A stretch of 31,041 nt of DNA from Bacteroidales bacterium (GCA_004556745.1 SFFY01000031.1:1-31041), one strand, 5' to 3'. Numbered from the stretch's first letter, positions 1 through 7,647 are shown. Notes: generated by a model from the sequence alone, not told the origin. Numbers and translations: made by a program.

Positions 1-1
1 C

Positions 2-76
2 GCACTGTCAGGGCAGAAAGTAGCCCCGTTCGTCAATAAAATTGCGCCGACTGTCGAATTTATTACGGGGAAATAG
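2..76 (+). CDS. possible 3' end of an upstream gene (partial)
   Basis: Frame 2 is open from the window edge to a TAG at 74-76 and encodes 24 residues ending APFVNKIAPTVEFITGK. The composition (alternating hydrophobic residues, few rare codons) looks like a genuine protein C-terminus and it ends 91 bases before the next gene. I do not recognise the family and 24 codons is too short to prove coding; it may be chance. Confidence 0.3.
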   Translation, partial: ALSGQKVAPFVNKIAPTVEFITGK

Positions 77-150
77 GGAAAACATTAAACCAAAGGGCAG
101 GAAATGCGTCTTAAAGATGTGCAAATCATCACTTGAACAACACAACTACT

Positions 151-170
151 TATATATATAATATTGTATG
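151..170 (+). promoter_or_regulatory. A/T-rich leader ending at the start codon (inverted form)
   Basis: TATATATATAATATTGT followed by ATG. It is the reverse complement of the leader ACAATATTATATATA found directly before the genes at 5233, 13919 and 15230. A TAATATTG inside it resembles the Bacteroidetes -7 box with one mismatch, but no -33 element is evident. Confidence 0.45.
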
Positions 171-3100
171 ACGTTTACAAAGAAGATTTTCCTCTCATTC
201 TTGCTTGCCGCCGTTATTCCCTTTGGCGCACAGGCGCAACGCTATTTGCTTGCCGGACATGTGACGGACGGAAAGTCAAACGAACCCGTGGAACTGGCCA
301 CGGCAGCCTTGCTCTATTCCGACAGCACCGTGGTGACGGGCAAGTCGACCGAAGAAGACGGCTCCTTCCTGCTCAACGCCCGCAAGCCGGGGCAGTACAT
401 TCTGAAAGTGTCGTTTGTGGGTTATGCTCCCACCTGCCTCAACGTGAATGTGGCTGAGGGAACTGACTCGCTCAACGTGGGACAAATCATTCTCAAGCCT
501 TACGACAGCACGCTCAAGACGGCTGTGGTGACCGCCACAGTGGCGCGTGTGGAGCAGAAGGAAGATACCACCATCTTCAACGCCGCCGCCTACCGTGTGC
601 CCGAAGGCTCTACGCTCGAAGCCCTCGTGAAGCAGTTGCCCGGCGTGGAGGTGAGCGACGACGGCACGGTGAAGTGGAACGGCAAGACCGTGACGGAATT
701 TCTCGTAAACGGCAAAGACTTCTTCAAGGGCGACACGAAGGTGGCGATGAAGAACCTGCCCACCGATATGGTGAACAAAATCAAGGCTTACGACAAGAAG
801 AGCGACTACACCGAACTTACGGGCATCGACGACGGTGAGGAAACCACCGTGCTCGACATTTCCACGAAGCGCGAACTCAATCAGTCGTGGGTTTCCAATA
901 TTGATTTGGCCTACGGCACTAAGGAACGCTATTCGGGCCGTGCGTTCGTGAACCGCTTTACTGACCGCAGCCGCATCACGGCCTATGGTTCTGCCAACAA
1001 CACGGGCGACCGGGGCTTCGGCAGTCCCCGTGGCTTCGGCGGCAACAGCGGCCTGACGGCAAGGAAGAGCGCGGGCTTGGACTTCTCGTGGGAGAACGGC
1101 AAGGCCAAGCGCGAGGCGGGCCGCTTCGAAATAGGCGGCAACGTGCGCTACAACCATTCGGGCAACGACCTCGTGCAGACCACCAACTCGCAAACCTTCC
1201 TCACCTCTGGTTCAACCGGCTCTTACAGCAATTCCGCCTCGCGCAGCAACAGCAGCGCCACGAACGTGAACAGCAGCCTGCGCCTGCAATGGAGCCCCGA
1301 CTCGATGACAAACGTCATCTTCCGCCCTTCGTTTACCTTTACGAAGAACGATGCCGGCAGCAACTCGCGCAGTGGCACGTTTAACGATGACCCTTATGCC
1401 GTGGAAGGCATGGTGACGCCCCTCGACAGCATTTTCAAAGACGAACTCACGATGTCGGAAAGCCTGAAAGGCATGGCCGTGAACCGCAATCTCAAAGAAA
1501 CGCTTAGCGACAGCAAGAGCGTGGGGGCGCAGGGCTTCCTGATGATTATGCGTCGCCTGAGCAGCAACGGGCGCAACATCTCACTCCGCGCCAACGGCGG
1601 CTACACGAACTCCAAGAGCCATAGTTTCGGCATTTCGTCCATCAAATATTTTCAGAATAATAAAGGCAGCGACTTTACCAACCAGTACACCGACAATCCC
1701 TCAACGAACTGGAATTACAGCGTGCGCCTCGGCTACGTGGAGCCGCTCGGCAAGAACTGGTTTGCCGAAGTGCGCTACGAGTTCTCGCACAAATATTCCG
1801 ACAGCGACCGCTCGCTCTATAATCTCGACGAGTATCCCGACGGTTCGTTTGGCAATGCTTCCGGCTACCCCCTGATCGGCTCGCTGCCCGCCACGGAAGC
1901 AGACATCTGGGCGCAGATGCTCGACGACGACAACAGCCGCTACGCCACCTATAAGTATACCGACCACACGGCAACGGCGGGCATTCGCTACAACTCCTCG
2001 AAAATCCGCGCCAACGTGGGTGTATCGTTCAATCCAGAGGAAACAAAACTCAACTACCTGCGCCCGGGACAGAACATCGACACGCTCGTGACGCGCCACG
2101 TGTTCAACGTTTCGCCGCAAATACGCTTCCGTTACAGTTTCTCCAAGACCAATCAGTTGGAAATCAATTATCGCGGCTCGGCCTCGCAGCCCTCGATGAC
2201 CGACCTGCTGGCCGTTGTGGACAATTCCGACCCGCTCAACATCTCGCTCGGTAATCCCGGTTTGAAACCCTCGTGGAACAACAACATGCGCGTTAGTTAT
2301 CGCGGCTACAACGCTTACCGCCAGCAGGGCATGGCGTTCAACCTTACCTTCCAGCAGACCAAGAACTCCGTTTCCAACCGTATGGTCTACGACAATGCAA
2401 CCGGCGCGCGCTACACGCGGCCCGAGAACATCAGCGGCAACTGGAACACGGCGGGAAACTTTATGTTCAACACGGGTCTGGGCTATCAGAAGAATTTTAC
2501 CATATCTACCTTCACCGACATCAGCTATAAAAACGCCGTGGGTTACGTGAGCCGAATCGGTTCGTCGGCGAGCGTGCAGCAGTTCTCGCGTGCCGTGTTC
2601 TTCGACACTTATGCAAATAGCGCGACAGCCGCAGCAGACAAGAAATCCTTCGACGATTACAACAAGATTTTCGATGCCGCTCAATCTTCAAAGAATACTA
2701 CGCGCACGCTTGGCGTAGGCGAGAACCTCAATATTACTTATCGTAACTCTTGGTTCGACATCGGGCTTTTGGGAACGCTGAAATACGAGCACTCGCGTGC
2801 CACGCTGCAAGAAAACTACAATATGGACACGTGGCAGTTCTCCTACGGCGCACAGGCTAACTTCAACTTCGACTGGGGCATGAGCGTTTCGACCGACCTG
2901 CGCATGAGTTCTCGCCGCGGCTACACGGACAACGCGATGAACACCAACGAGTTCCTGTGGAACGGGCAGATTTCGCAATCGTTCCTCAAAGGCAACGCAG
3001 CAACCGTGAGCCTGCAGTTCTACGACATCCTGCACCAGCAGAGCAACATCAGCCGCGCCATCACCGCGCAGCAGCGCAGCGACTCGTGGAGCAACGCCAT

Positions 3101-3302
3101 CAACTCTTACATCATGCTCCACTTCATCTACAAACTCAACGTCTTCGGCGGCAAGAGCACGGAGGAGAATAAGGACACCAGAGACAACGGCCGCAATGCC
3201 CGCGAGGGCTTCCGTCCCAGCCAGCCCGGAGGAAACTCCATGCCTGCCATGCCGATGATGCCCGCCGGTGGCGGACAAGGCGGCGGTCGCGGAGGATTTT
3301 AA
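168..3302 (+). CDS. TonB-dependent-receptor-like outer-membrane beta-barrel protein
   Basis: A 1044-residue protein with a signal peptide (about residues 1-24, ending AQAQ), a carboxypeptidase-regulatory-like beta-sandwich at about 27-115 (LLAGHVTDGKSNEPVELATA start), a plug-like segment at about 125-220 containing PGVEVSDDGTVKWNGK and LVNGKDFF, and a long beta-barrel rich in alternating aromatic residues. This order matches the Bacteroidetes outer-membrane barrel family (OMP_b-brl_3 type) related to TonB-dependent receptors. It ends in a low-complexity Pro/Met/Gly tail (GGGQGGGRGGF) finishing in Phe, as many outer-membrane barrels do. The ligand cannot be inferred, and no SusD-like partner lies beside it, which argues against a standard glycan-uptake pair. 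The start is fixed by the signal peptide and by the A/T-rich leader at 151-167. An ATG four bases upstream opens a different, short frame. Long antisense frames over this gene come from its codon bias. Confidence 0.9.
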   Translation: MTFTKKIFLSFLLAAVIPFGAQAQRYLLAGHVTDGKSNEPVELATAALLYSDSTVVTGKSTEEDGSFLLNARKPGQYILKVSFVGYAPTCLNVNVAEGTDSLNVGQIILKPYDSTLKTAVVTATVARVEQKEDTTIFNAAAYRVPEGSTLEALVKQLPGVEVSDDGTVKWNGKTVTEFLVNGKDFFKGDTKVAMKNLPTDMVNKIKAYDKKSDYTELTGIDDGEETTVLDISTKRELNQSWVSNIDLAYGTKERYSGRAFVNRFTDRSRITAYGSANNTGDRGFGSPRGFGGNSGLTARKSAGLDFSWENGKAKREAGRFEIGGNVRYNHSGNDLVQTTNSQTFLTSGSTGSYSNSASRSNSSATNVNSSLRLQWSPDSMTNVIFRPSFTFTKNDAGSNSRSGTFNDDPYAVEGMVTPLDSIFKDELTMSESLKGMAVNRNLKETLSDSKSVGAQGFLMIMRRLSSNGRNISLRANGGYTNSKSHSFGISSIKYFQNNKGSDFTNQYTDNPSTNWNYSVRLGYVEPLGKNWFAEVRYEFSHKYSDSDRSLYNLDEYPDGSFGNASGYPLIGSLPATEADIWAQMLDDDNSRYATYKYTDHTATAGIRYNSSKIRANVGVSFNPEETKLNYLRPGQNIDTLVTRHVFNVSPQIRFRYSFSKTNQLEINYRGSASQPSMTDLLAVVDNSDPLNISLGNPGLKPSWNNNMRVSYRGYNAYRQQGMAFNLTFQQTKNSVSNRMVYDNATGARYTRPENISGNWNTAGNFMFNTGLGYQKNFTISTFTDISYKNAVGYVSRIGSSASVQQFSRAVFFDTYANSATAAADKKSFDDYNKIFDAAQSSKNTTRTLGVGENLNITYRNSWFDIGLLGTLKYEHSRATLQENYNMDTWQFSYGAQANFNFDWGMSVSTDLRMSSRRGYTDNAMNTNEFLWNGQISQSFLKGNAATVSLQFYDILHQQSNISRAITAQQRSDSWSNAINSYIMLHFIYKLNVFGGKSTEENKDTRDNGRNAREGFRPSQPGGNSMPAMPMMPAGGGQGGGRGGF

Positions 3303-3728
3303 GAGCAAATAAAAACCGAAAAAGCCAAAGAGACGAAAAACTGAATGGCTTCATAGGAAATAATTTGATTATAGTATCATCTGCCTGGAAGGCAGTACGG
3401 AGCGAAGCGACGATAACCGGGGACGCAGTCCTCGGGGGAGACCATTGCGATGGTTCTGCCTGGAAGGCAGTACGCCTGTGGAAATGTTTAAAACCATGTC
3501 CTATGGCGTAGTGCCTTCCAGGCACATCGTTCAAGTCCCGCCTTTCCGGGCACTGCGTACCCGGTTATCGTCGCTACGCTCCGTAGTGCCTTCCAGGCAC
3601 ATCGTTCTCTCCTCGCATTTGCTGCAAAATCGCAAACGGTGAACCTGCCGACTGGCGACGACATCTGCCTCCTTTCGTCTGATTTCCCATTTTCTTACAT
3701 GCAAAAGCGCAAAAAAACGGAGAAAGGC
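3303..3728. repeat. nested palindromic element in the barrel gene-tRNA gap
   Basis: No gene is visible here. The segment 3380-3420 (CTGCCTGGAAGGCAGTACGG, then AGCGAAGCGACGATAACCGG) is mirrored by 3560-3601 (CCGGTTATCGTCGCTACGCT, then CCGTAGTGCCTTCCAGGCAC). A second, inner pair lies at 3456-3476 and 3506-3528 and uses the same GCCTGGAAGGCAGTACG core. Each end therefore holds a small hairpin (GCCTGGAAGGC or GCCTTCCAGGC), and the whole can fold into a long stem of more than 200 bases. The few short reading frames across it look like by-products of the repeat. Confidence 0.75.
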
Positions 3729-3759
3729 TTTGCTGCTATGAAAATAAGACTTACCTTTG
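3729..3759 (+). promoter_or_regulatory. Bacteroidetes-type promoter of the tRNA-Val cluster
   Basis: TTTG at 3729-3732, a 19-base spacer, then TACCTTTG at 3752-3759, an exact match to the primary-sigma consensus of Bacteroidetes (TTTG, 19-21 bases, TAnnTTTG). Transcription would start near 3765, about 18 bases before the first tRNA. Confidence 0.75.
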
Positions 3760-3783
3760 CACCGCTTTAAGAAAGAAACGCAC

Positions 3784-3858
3784 GGGCACTTAGCTCAGTT
3801 GGTTCAGAGCGTCTGCCTTACAAGCAGAGGGTCGGGGGTTCGAATCCCTCAGTGCCCA
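3784..3858 (+). tRNA. tRNA-Val (anticodon UAC), copy 1
   Basis: Acceptor stem GGGCACT pairs with AGTGCCC; the anticodon stem TCTGC/GCAGA encloses loop CTTACAA with anticodon TAC at 3819-3821, reading GTA; the T-loop GGTTCGAATCC is intact. The 75-base gene is followed by CCA at 3859-3861, the only copy of the three where CCA is present in the DNA. Perfectly complementary 11-base flanks (3772-3782 and 3873-3883) could pair around it in the precursor. Confidence 0.96.
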
Positions 3859-3911
3859 CCAAATAAATTCGATGCGTTTCTTTTTATGAAGCAGCCATGA
3901 CCTGTTTCTTC

Positions 3912-3986
3912 GGGCACTTAGCTCAGTTGGTTCAGAGCGTCTGCCTTACAAGCAGAGGGTCGGGGGTTCGAATCCCTCAGTGCCCA
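3912..3986 (+). tRNA. tRNA-Val (anticodon UAC), copy 2
   Basis: Identical in sequence to copy 1, anticodon at 3947-3949. The 3' end runs into ACTAA, so CCA is not encoded and must be added by nucleotidyltransferase. It lies 53 bases after copy 1 and shares its promoter. Confidence 0.96.
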
Positions 3987-4018
3987 CTAATTATCTGAAA
4001 GAAACAACTTAGGTCATC

Positions 4019-4093
4019 GGGCACTTAGCTCAGTTGGTTCAGAGCGTCTGCCTTACAAGCAGAGGGTCGGGGGTTCGAATCCCTCAGTGCCCA
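4019..4093 (+). tRNA. tRNA-Val (anticodon UAC), copy 3
   Basis: Identical to copies 1 and 2, anticodon at 4054-4056, 32 bases after copy 2. CCA is not encoded. A strong terminator follows 24 bases downstream and closes the cluster. Confidence 0.96.
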
Positions 4094-4117
4094 CACTGGG
4101 AAATCAAAATCCTTAAA

Positions 4118-4155
4118 AGGCGTGGAAACCCTCGGTTTCCGCGCCTCATTTTTTT
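4118..4155 (+). terminator. intrinsic terminator of the tRNA-Val cluster
   Basis: AGGCGTGGAAACC (4118-4130), loop CTC, then GGTTTCCGCGCCT (4134-4146) form a 13-base stem with one T/G wobble, followed by CA and seven T. It lies between the last tRNA and recR, so recR may depend on read-through or on a weak promoter I could not identify. Confidence 0.85.
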
Positions 4156-4167
4156 ATTTCCGTACGA

Positions 4168-4779
4168 ATGACTACCGAACAATATCCTTCGCGACTCTTG
4201 GAACGCGCGGTGAGCGAGTTTGCCAAACTCCCCGGCATAGGGCGCAAAACGGCCCTGCGCTTTGCCCTGCACACGCTCTCGCGCGACGAGAACAGCGTGG
4301 CGGCAATGGCAGAGAGCATCTTGCGGCTGCGCCGCGAGGTGAAATATTGCCGTGTGTGCCACAATATATCCGACACCGACGTTTGCGAAATCTGCGCCAA
4401 CCCGCGCCGCGATGCCTCTACCATTTGCGTAGTGGAGAATGTGCGCAGCGTCATGTCGTTTGAAAGCACCGGGCTCTACCACGGCCTTTATCACGTGCTC
4501 GGCGGCGTGATTTCGCCGATGGACGGCATTGGGCCGGCAGACCTGCGCCTCGACAGCCTCTTCGAGCGCGTGGCGCAGGGTGGCATCAAGGAAGTAATCC
4601 TTGCCCTCAATCCCACCATGGAGGGCGACACCACCAACTTCTACATCTACCGCAAGCTCGAGCAGACGGGTGTGACTGTCACCGTGCTGGCGCGCGGCGT
4701 GAGCGTGGGCGAAGAAGTGGAGTATGCCGACGAGGCTACCCTCGGCCGCTCGCTCGTGGGGCGCACACCATTTGCATAA
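4168..4779 (+). CDS. recR: recombination mediator protein RecR
   Basis: A 203-residue protein, the usual family length. A helix-hairpin-helix near residues 20-35 (LPGIGRKTALRFALH), a four-cysteine zinc site (C61, C64, C73, C76) and a TOPRIM domain opening at about 85-90 (ICVVE) with GGVISPMDGIGPADL give a clear match. RecR acts with RecO, and often RecF, to load RecA on single-stranded gaps during recombinational repair. The start at 4168 gives the normal N-terminus. It stands alone between the tRNA terminator and a large palindromic element. Confidence 0.97.
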   Translation: MTTEQYPSRLLERAVSEFAKLPGIGRKTALRFALHTLSRDENSVAAMAESILRLRREVKYCRVCHNISDTDVCEICANPRRDASTICVVENVRSVMSFESTGLYHGLYHVLGGVISPMDGIGPADLRLDSLFERVAQGGIKEVILALNPTMEGDTTNFYIYRKLEQTGVTVTVLARGVSVGEEVEYADEATLGRSLVGRTPFA

Positions 4780-4789
4780 TTAACAAAAA

Positions 4790-4815
4790 GCAACTACACA
4801 ATATTACATATATAT
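4790..4815 (+). repeat. degenerate copy of the A/T-rich leader
   Basis: GCAACTACACAATATTACATATAT here is nearly the same as GCAACTACACAATATTATATATAT at 5211-5234. The two copies bracket the composite palindrome. The ATG that follows this copy (4819) opens only a two-codon frame, so it drives no gene now. Confidence 0.6.
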
Positions 4816-4828
4816 TGGATGAATTAAA

Positions 4829-5195
4829 CAAAAACAATAAAAACCGCTTGTCCTGTGTGGCCTAACGGCTCGCCTTATCCGATTAAGCCCCAGCCTAAAA
4901 GTCTGTCGACTTTCGTCTGGTGCTTAATCTGCTAAGGCTGCGGTCGGTTCCCGCCCGCCCACACAGGACAAGCAAAAAACAGAAAAAAGTGGACATTATT
5001 TTTTTCTGTAAAAAGTAAAGAAGAGATGCATTACTTTTTTCTGTTTTTTGCTTGCATCGTTTGAAGCGGGCGGGCACCGACCGCAGCCGCAGGGATTAAG
5101 GGCGAGCAAAAGCCGCAGGCTTTAATGCTCGGCGTTAAGCCCGGCGGCGTGTCCTTGGGCTTCAAACGAGGCAAGCGGTTTTTATGGTTTTTGTA
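4829..5195. repeat. composite palindromic element, copy 1
   Basis: An approximately 370-base non-coding element. Arm A runs from GCTTGTCCTGTGTGG (about 4846) to CCACACAGGACAAGC (about 4973). Arm B runs from GCTTGCATCGTTTGAAGC (about 5050) to GCTTCAAACGAGGCAAGC (about 5176). They are joined by a palindromic A/T-rich centre (GCAAAAAACAGAAAAAAGT near 4972, ACTTTTTTCTGTTTTTTGC near 5033). Both arms carry the same core, GGCGGG..ACCGACCGCAGCC. The outer ends, ACAAAAACAATAAAAACCGC and GCGGTTTTTATGGTTTTTGT, are inverted repeats. A second copy in opposite orientation lies at 20126-20504. The short reading frames over it look like by-products. It fills the recR-5233 gap. Confidence 0.8.
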
Positions 5196-5218
5196 AAATT
5201 CAACTAATAGGCAACTAC

Positions 5219-5235
5219 ACAATATTATATATATG
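5219..5235 (+). promoter_or_regulatory. 17-base A/T-rich leader ending in the start codon
   Basis: ACAATATTATATATATG, whose last three bases are the start codon of the 5233 gene. Exact copies occur at 13905-13921 and 15216-15232. It was used to choose the start at 5233 over the in-frame ATG at 5248. Confidence 0.6.
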
Positions 5236-5652
5236 TCTCCAAACGCAATGATTAAAGTCCTGCGCATCGACTACGTGCTCACGCTCGTGGCGGCAGGGCT
5301 GCTGGCGGCAGCCTTTGAACTCGGCTGGCTGCCCTCGGGTTTTGTGGAAGCCACGCCCGAAACGCTCTATACGGCAAATCTTTTCAGCATCATCACGGCA
5401 CTCGGCGGCACCTATCTCGCCCTGCGACTTATGGCTTTCGGCAAGGTGAAGCGCATGGTCGCCGAGAACGAAAAGGCGTACCCCAAGTTCTGCGCTCTGC
5501 GTCAGTTGATTGTCGGCGTGGCACTCTATGCCAATCTTTTTCTCTACTACGCCCTGTTGAGCCCCGACAATACGGCGATGTACTGCCTGCTCATCACGCT
5601 CGCGGCACACTGCTTCTGCTGGCCGGCGGCGCAGGCTCCTTCCGATAAGTAA
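5233..5652 (+). CDS. small integral membrane protein of unknown function
   Basis: A 139-residue protein with four likely membrane helices at about residues 13-30, 48-66, 90-107 and 112-130, separated by short loops; a basic stretch (GKVKRM) follows the second helix. I do not recognise a named domain; compact four-helix proteins of this kind are common hypothetical proteins in Bacteroidales. It ends nine bases before the glycosyltransferase start, so the two genes are probably co-transcribed and it may serve in envelope glycan export or assembly, but that is inference from position only. An alternative start is M6 at 5248. Confidence 0.75.
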   Translation: MSPNAMIKVLRIDYVLTLVAAGLLAAAFELGWLPSGFVEATPETLYTANLFSIITALGGTYLALRLMAFGKVKRMVAENEKAYPKFCALRQLIVGVALYANLFLYYALLSPDNTAMYCLLITLAAHCFCWPAAQAPSDK

Positions 5653-5661
5653 CGCAAAAAG

Positions 5662-6870
5662 ATGAAACTCACCGTCATCATTGTTAACTACAACGTTCGC
5701 TATTTTCTCGAACAATGTCTGCGCTCGCTGTTCCTCGCGGGCACGGGCATTGATATGGAGGTATATGTTGTGGACAACGCATCGTCGGACCGCAGCGTGC
5801 CGTTTCTCAGGGCGCGTTTCCCGAAAAAGCAATATCCCCACCTGCATTTTATCGTCAATGCCGAAAACATGGGTTTCGGCTACGCCAACAATCAGGCGTT
5901 GAAGAAGGCGGCGGGTGAGTATGTGCTTTACCTGAACCCCGACACCCTGCTCACGGAAAACACCCTGCACGATGTGCTCGCCTTTGCCGACAGCAAGCCC
6001 GACCTCGGCGCGCTCGGCGTGAAAATGTTGCAGGAAAACGGACGCTTCGCCTTTGAGTCGCGGCGCGGCCTGCCCACTCCGTGGACATCTTTCTGCCGTA
6101 TGGCGGGACTGGCCACACTGTTCCCAAAGTCGCGGCGCTTTGGCAAATACTATATGCGCTATCTCGATGAGAATGAGTCGGCGGAGATAGAAATCGTGTC
6201 GGGGGCATTCATGCTGGGGCGGCGCGAAGTGTTGCAGGAGTTGGGCGGCTTCGACGAAGACTTCTTTATGTACGGCGAGGACATAGACCTCTCTTATCGC
6301 CTCCTCAAATCGGGACGCAAAAACTACTACGTGCCCACGCCCATCGTGCATTACAAAGGCGAGAGCACGCAGAAAAACAGTTATCGCTACGTGCACGTGT
6401 TTTATGAAGCGATGCTCATCTTTTTCCGCAAGCATTTCCGTCATTACAGCCTGCTTTTCTCCCTTCCCATCAACATTGCCATTGTGCTCCGCGCCGCCGT
6501 GGCGCTGATAGCCATGCAGTTTAAAGCCTTGCGCTCCATTTACCATCCTCACGAGAAGAAGGTGGTGGGCAGTTTCTTATACTACGGGCGAAACATGGAG
6601 CAGATGAAGCATTTGGCAGAGCAGTGGCGGCTGGACGTGACCTACGTGGAAGCCGACGAACAGGCAATGCCCGAAGGGCCTCTGACGTACGAGGGCGACC
6701 TCGGCCGCTTTATGTTCGTCATCTACGACGACGAGTCGTATTCTTTAAGCAAGATTTTGGAAAATGCAGCCCGTTCGCCGCAACCGCTCTACGTGGCTAC
6801 GTATCATGCGCAGAGCAATGTTTTGATAACCGGCGGCAAGGTGTATCATGCGATACGCGATACGCTATAA
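5662..6870 (+). CDS. family 2 glycosyltransferase (rhamnosyltransferase-like)
   Basis: 402 residues. The GT-A fold is seen as IIVNYN near residue 6, VVDNASSD at 36-43, NMGFGYANNQA at 69-79, LNPDT with D94 as the metal/nucleotide-binding acidic residue, and YGEDIDLSYRLLKSG at 204-218 containing the probable catalytic acidic cluster E206/D207/D209. This pattern is typical of WbbL/RfbF-like GT2 enzymes, which transfer a sugar from a nucleotide donor during O-antigen or capsule synthesis at the inner face of the membrane. A hydrophobic stretch at about 265-285 may associate with membrane. The last about 105 residues (from EKKVVGSFLYYG) form an extra domain outside the usual GT2 fold. Donor and acceptor cannot be told from sequence. 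Confidence 0.9.
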   Translation: MKLTVIIVNYNVRYFLEQCLRSLFLAGTGIDMEVYVVDNASSDRSVPFLRARFPKKQYPHLHFIVNAENMGFGYANNQALKKAAGEYVLYLNPDTLLTENTLHDVLAFADSKPDLGALGVKMLQENGRFAFESRRGLPTPWTSFCRMAGLATLFPKSRRFGKYYMRYLDENESAEIEIVSGAFMLGRREVLQELGGFDEDFFMYGEDIDLSYRLLKSGRKNYYVPTPIVHYKGESTQKNSYRYVHVFYEAMLIFFRKHFRHYSLLFSLPINIAIVLRAAVALIAMQFKALRSIYHPHEKKVVGSFLYYGRNMEQMKHLAEQWRLDVTYVEADEQAMPEGPLTYEGDLGRFMFVIYDDESYSLSKILENAARSPQPLYVATYHAQSNVLITGGKVYHAIRDTL

Positions 6871-6886
6871 GAATTGGTTTTAGAAC

Positions 6887-7411
6887 ATGACAAAGCCTTT
6901 GCCCGTCATATTGAGAGCCTTAGAGCCAGAAGACTTAGAGTTGCTCTATACGATAGAAAACGACCCCGAGGTGTGGGACGTTACGGCAATCGGCGCACCG
7001 TGCAGCCGTTATGCCTTGAAGCAGTATGTCGCTTCGCAGCAGACGCTCGGCGAGTGCGACCAGTTGCGCCTCGTGGTGGCTCTGCGCGACAGCGGCCGCG
7101 CCATCGGCATTGCCGACCTCACGGACTACGATGCCATAGACCGCCGCGCGGAAATCGGCATCGTGTTGCTCCGCTCCGAGCGTGGTAAAGGCTACGGTGC
7201 AGCCGCGCTATCCTTGCTCGAGGCCTATGCCCGCGACCGCCTGCGCCTGCACTCCCTGCTTGCCCGCTCGGCAACCGAGGGCAACGATGCCGCCCTTGCG
7301 CTTTTTCGCTCCGCCGGCTATGAACAGGCGGGCACGCTCAAGGATTGGCATTACAGCAAAGGCAAGTACAGCGACATGGCTTTGTTTCAAAAGATTTTTA
7401 AGAAAGGGTAG
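6887..7411 (+). CDS. GNAT-family N-acetyltransferase (RimJ/RimL-like)
   Basis: A 174-residue protein with the acetyl-CoA-binding motif RGKGYG at residues 99-104, the beta-bulge region GIVLLRSERGKGYG and a C-terminal segment ALALFRSAGYEQAG, typical of the Acetyltransf_3/RimL group. These enzymes acetylate protein N-termini, spermidine, amino sugars or antibiotics; the substrate cannot be assigned. It starts 16 bases after the glycosyltransferase and is probably in the same transcript, so modification of a sugar or of a small metabolite are both possible. Confidence 0.88.
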   Translation: MTKPLPVILRALEPEDLELLYTIENDPEVWDVTAIGAPCSRYALKQYVASQQTLGECDQLRLVVALRDSGRAIGIADLTDYDAIDRRAEIGIVLLRSERGKGYGAAALSLLEAYARDRLRLHSLLARSATEGNDAALALFRSAGYEQAGTLKDWHYSKGKYSDMALFQKIFKKG

Positions 7412-7470
7412 GGGATTTTTCTTGTGCCTGCCGCTAATAAATACCCAATAAAGGAGTCTTAAAATGAACG

Positions 7471-7530
7471 AAAATCTGAAGTGCTACTTCAGATTTTATC
7501 GGAAAATTTGAAGTGGTACTTCAGATTTTC
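7471..7530. repeat. two tandem hairpins before the ATPase promoter
   Basis: AAAATCTGAAGT (7471-7482), loop GCT, ACTTCAGATTTT (7486-7497) is a perfect 12-base stem. GAAAATTTGAAGT (7502-7514), loop GGT, ACTTCAGATTTTC (7518-7530) is a near copy with one T/G pair. They lie between the GNAT gene and the promoter at 7592 and could end upstream transcription or bind a regulator. Read as codons, both copies encode ENLK-(C/W)-YFRF, so they may be relics of a short coding repeat. Confidence 0.65.
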
Positions 7531-7591
7531 ACTCGAAAAACACTCTTTTACCGACCCTTTTCTCTGATTTTCTTTTCTTCCTTACTTTATA

Positions 7592-7623
7592 GTTGCATCA
7601 GCAGCCTTTTTTCTTTACTTTTG
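7592..7623 (+). promoter_or_regulatory. Bacteroidetes-type promoter of the ATPase/DUF4435 pair
   Basis: GTTG at 7592-7595, 20 bases, then TACTTTTG at 7616-7623, which fits TAnnTTTG exactly. Transcription would start near 7629, 19 bases before the ATG at 7648. This shows that the longer open frame reaching back to 7513 is not the protein start. Confidence 0.7.
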
Positions 7624-7647
7624 CATAATAAGACAAACAAAAATATC

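Noticed and set aside
276..1193. 305-codon open frame on the minus strand inside the barrel gene
   Set aside because: It is antisense to a strongly supported gene, has no recognisable domain and arises from the GC-rich third codon positions of the sense gene. The same applies to 1701-2684.
3445..3642. 65-codon frame between the barrel gene and the tRNAs
   Set aside because: It lies wholly in the nested palindrome; the repeated peptide VVPSRHIV mirrors the DNA repeat.
3784..4093. tRNA-linked integration site (att) for a mobile element
   Set aside because: All three tRNA genes are intact tandem copies, no integrase or phage gene is nearby, and no partial tRNA fragment was noticed elsewhere in the window.
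7513..7647. 45-residue N-terminal extension of the ATPase
   Set aside because: The extension covers a hairpin and a perfect promoter -7 box at 7616-7623; transcription should begin after it, so the start at 7648 is preferred.
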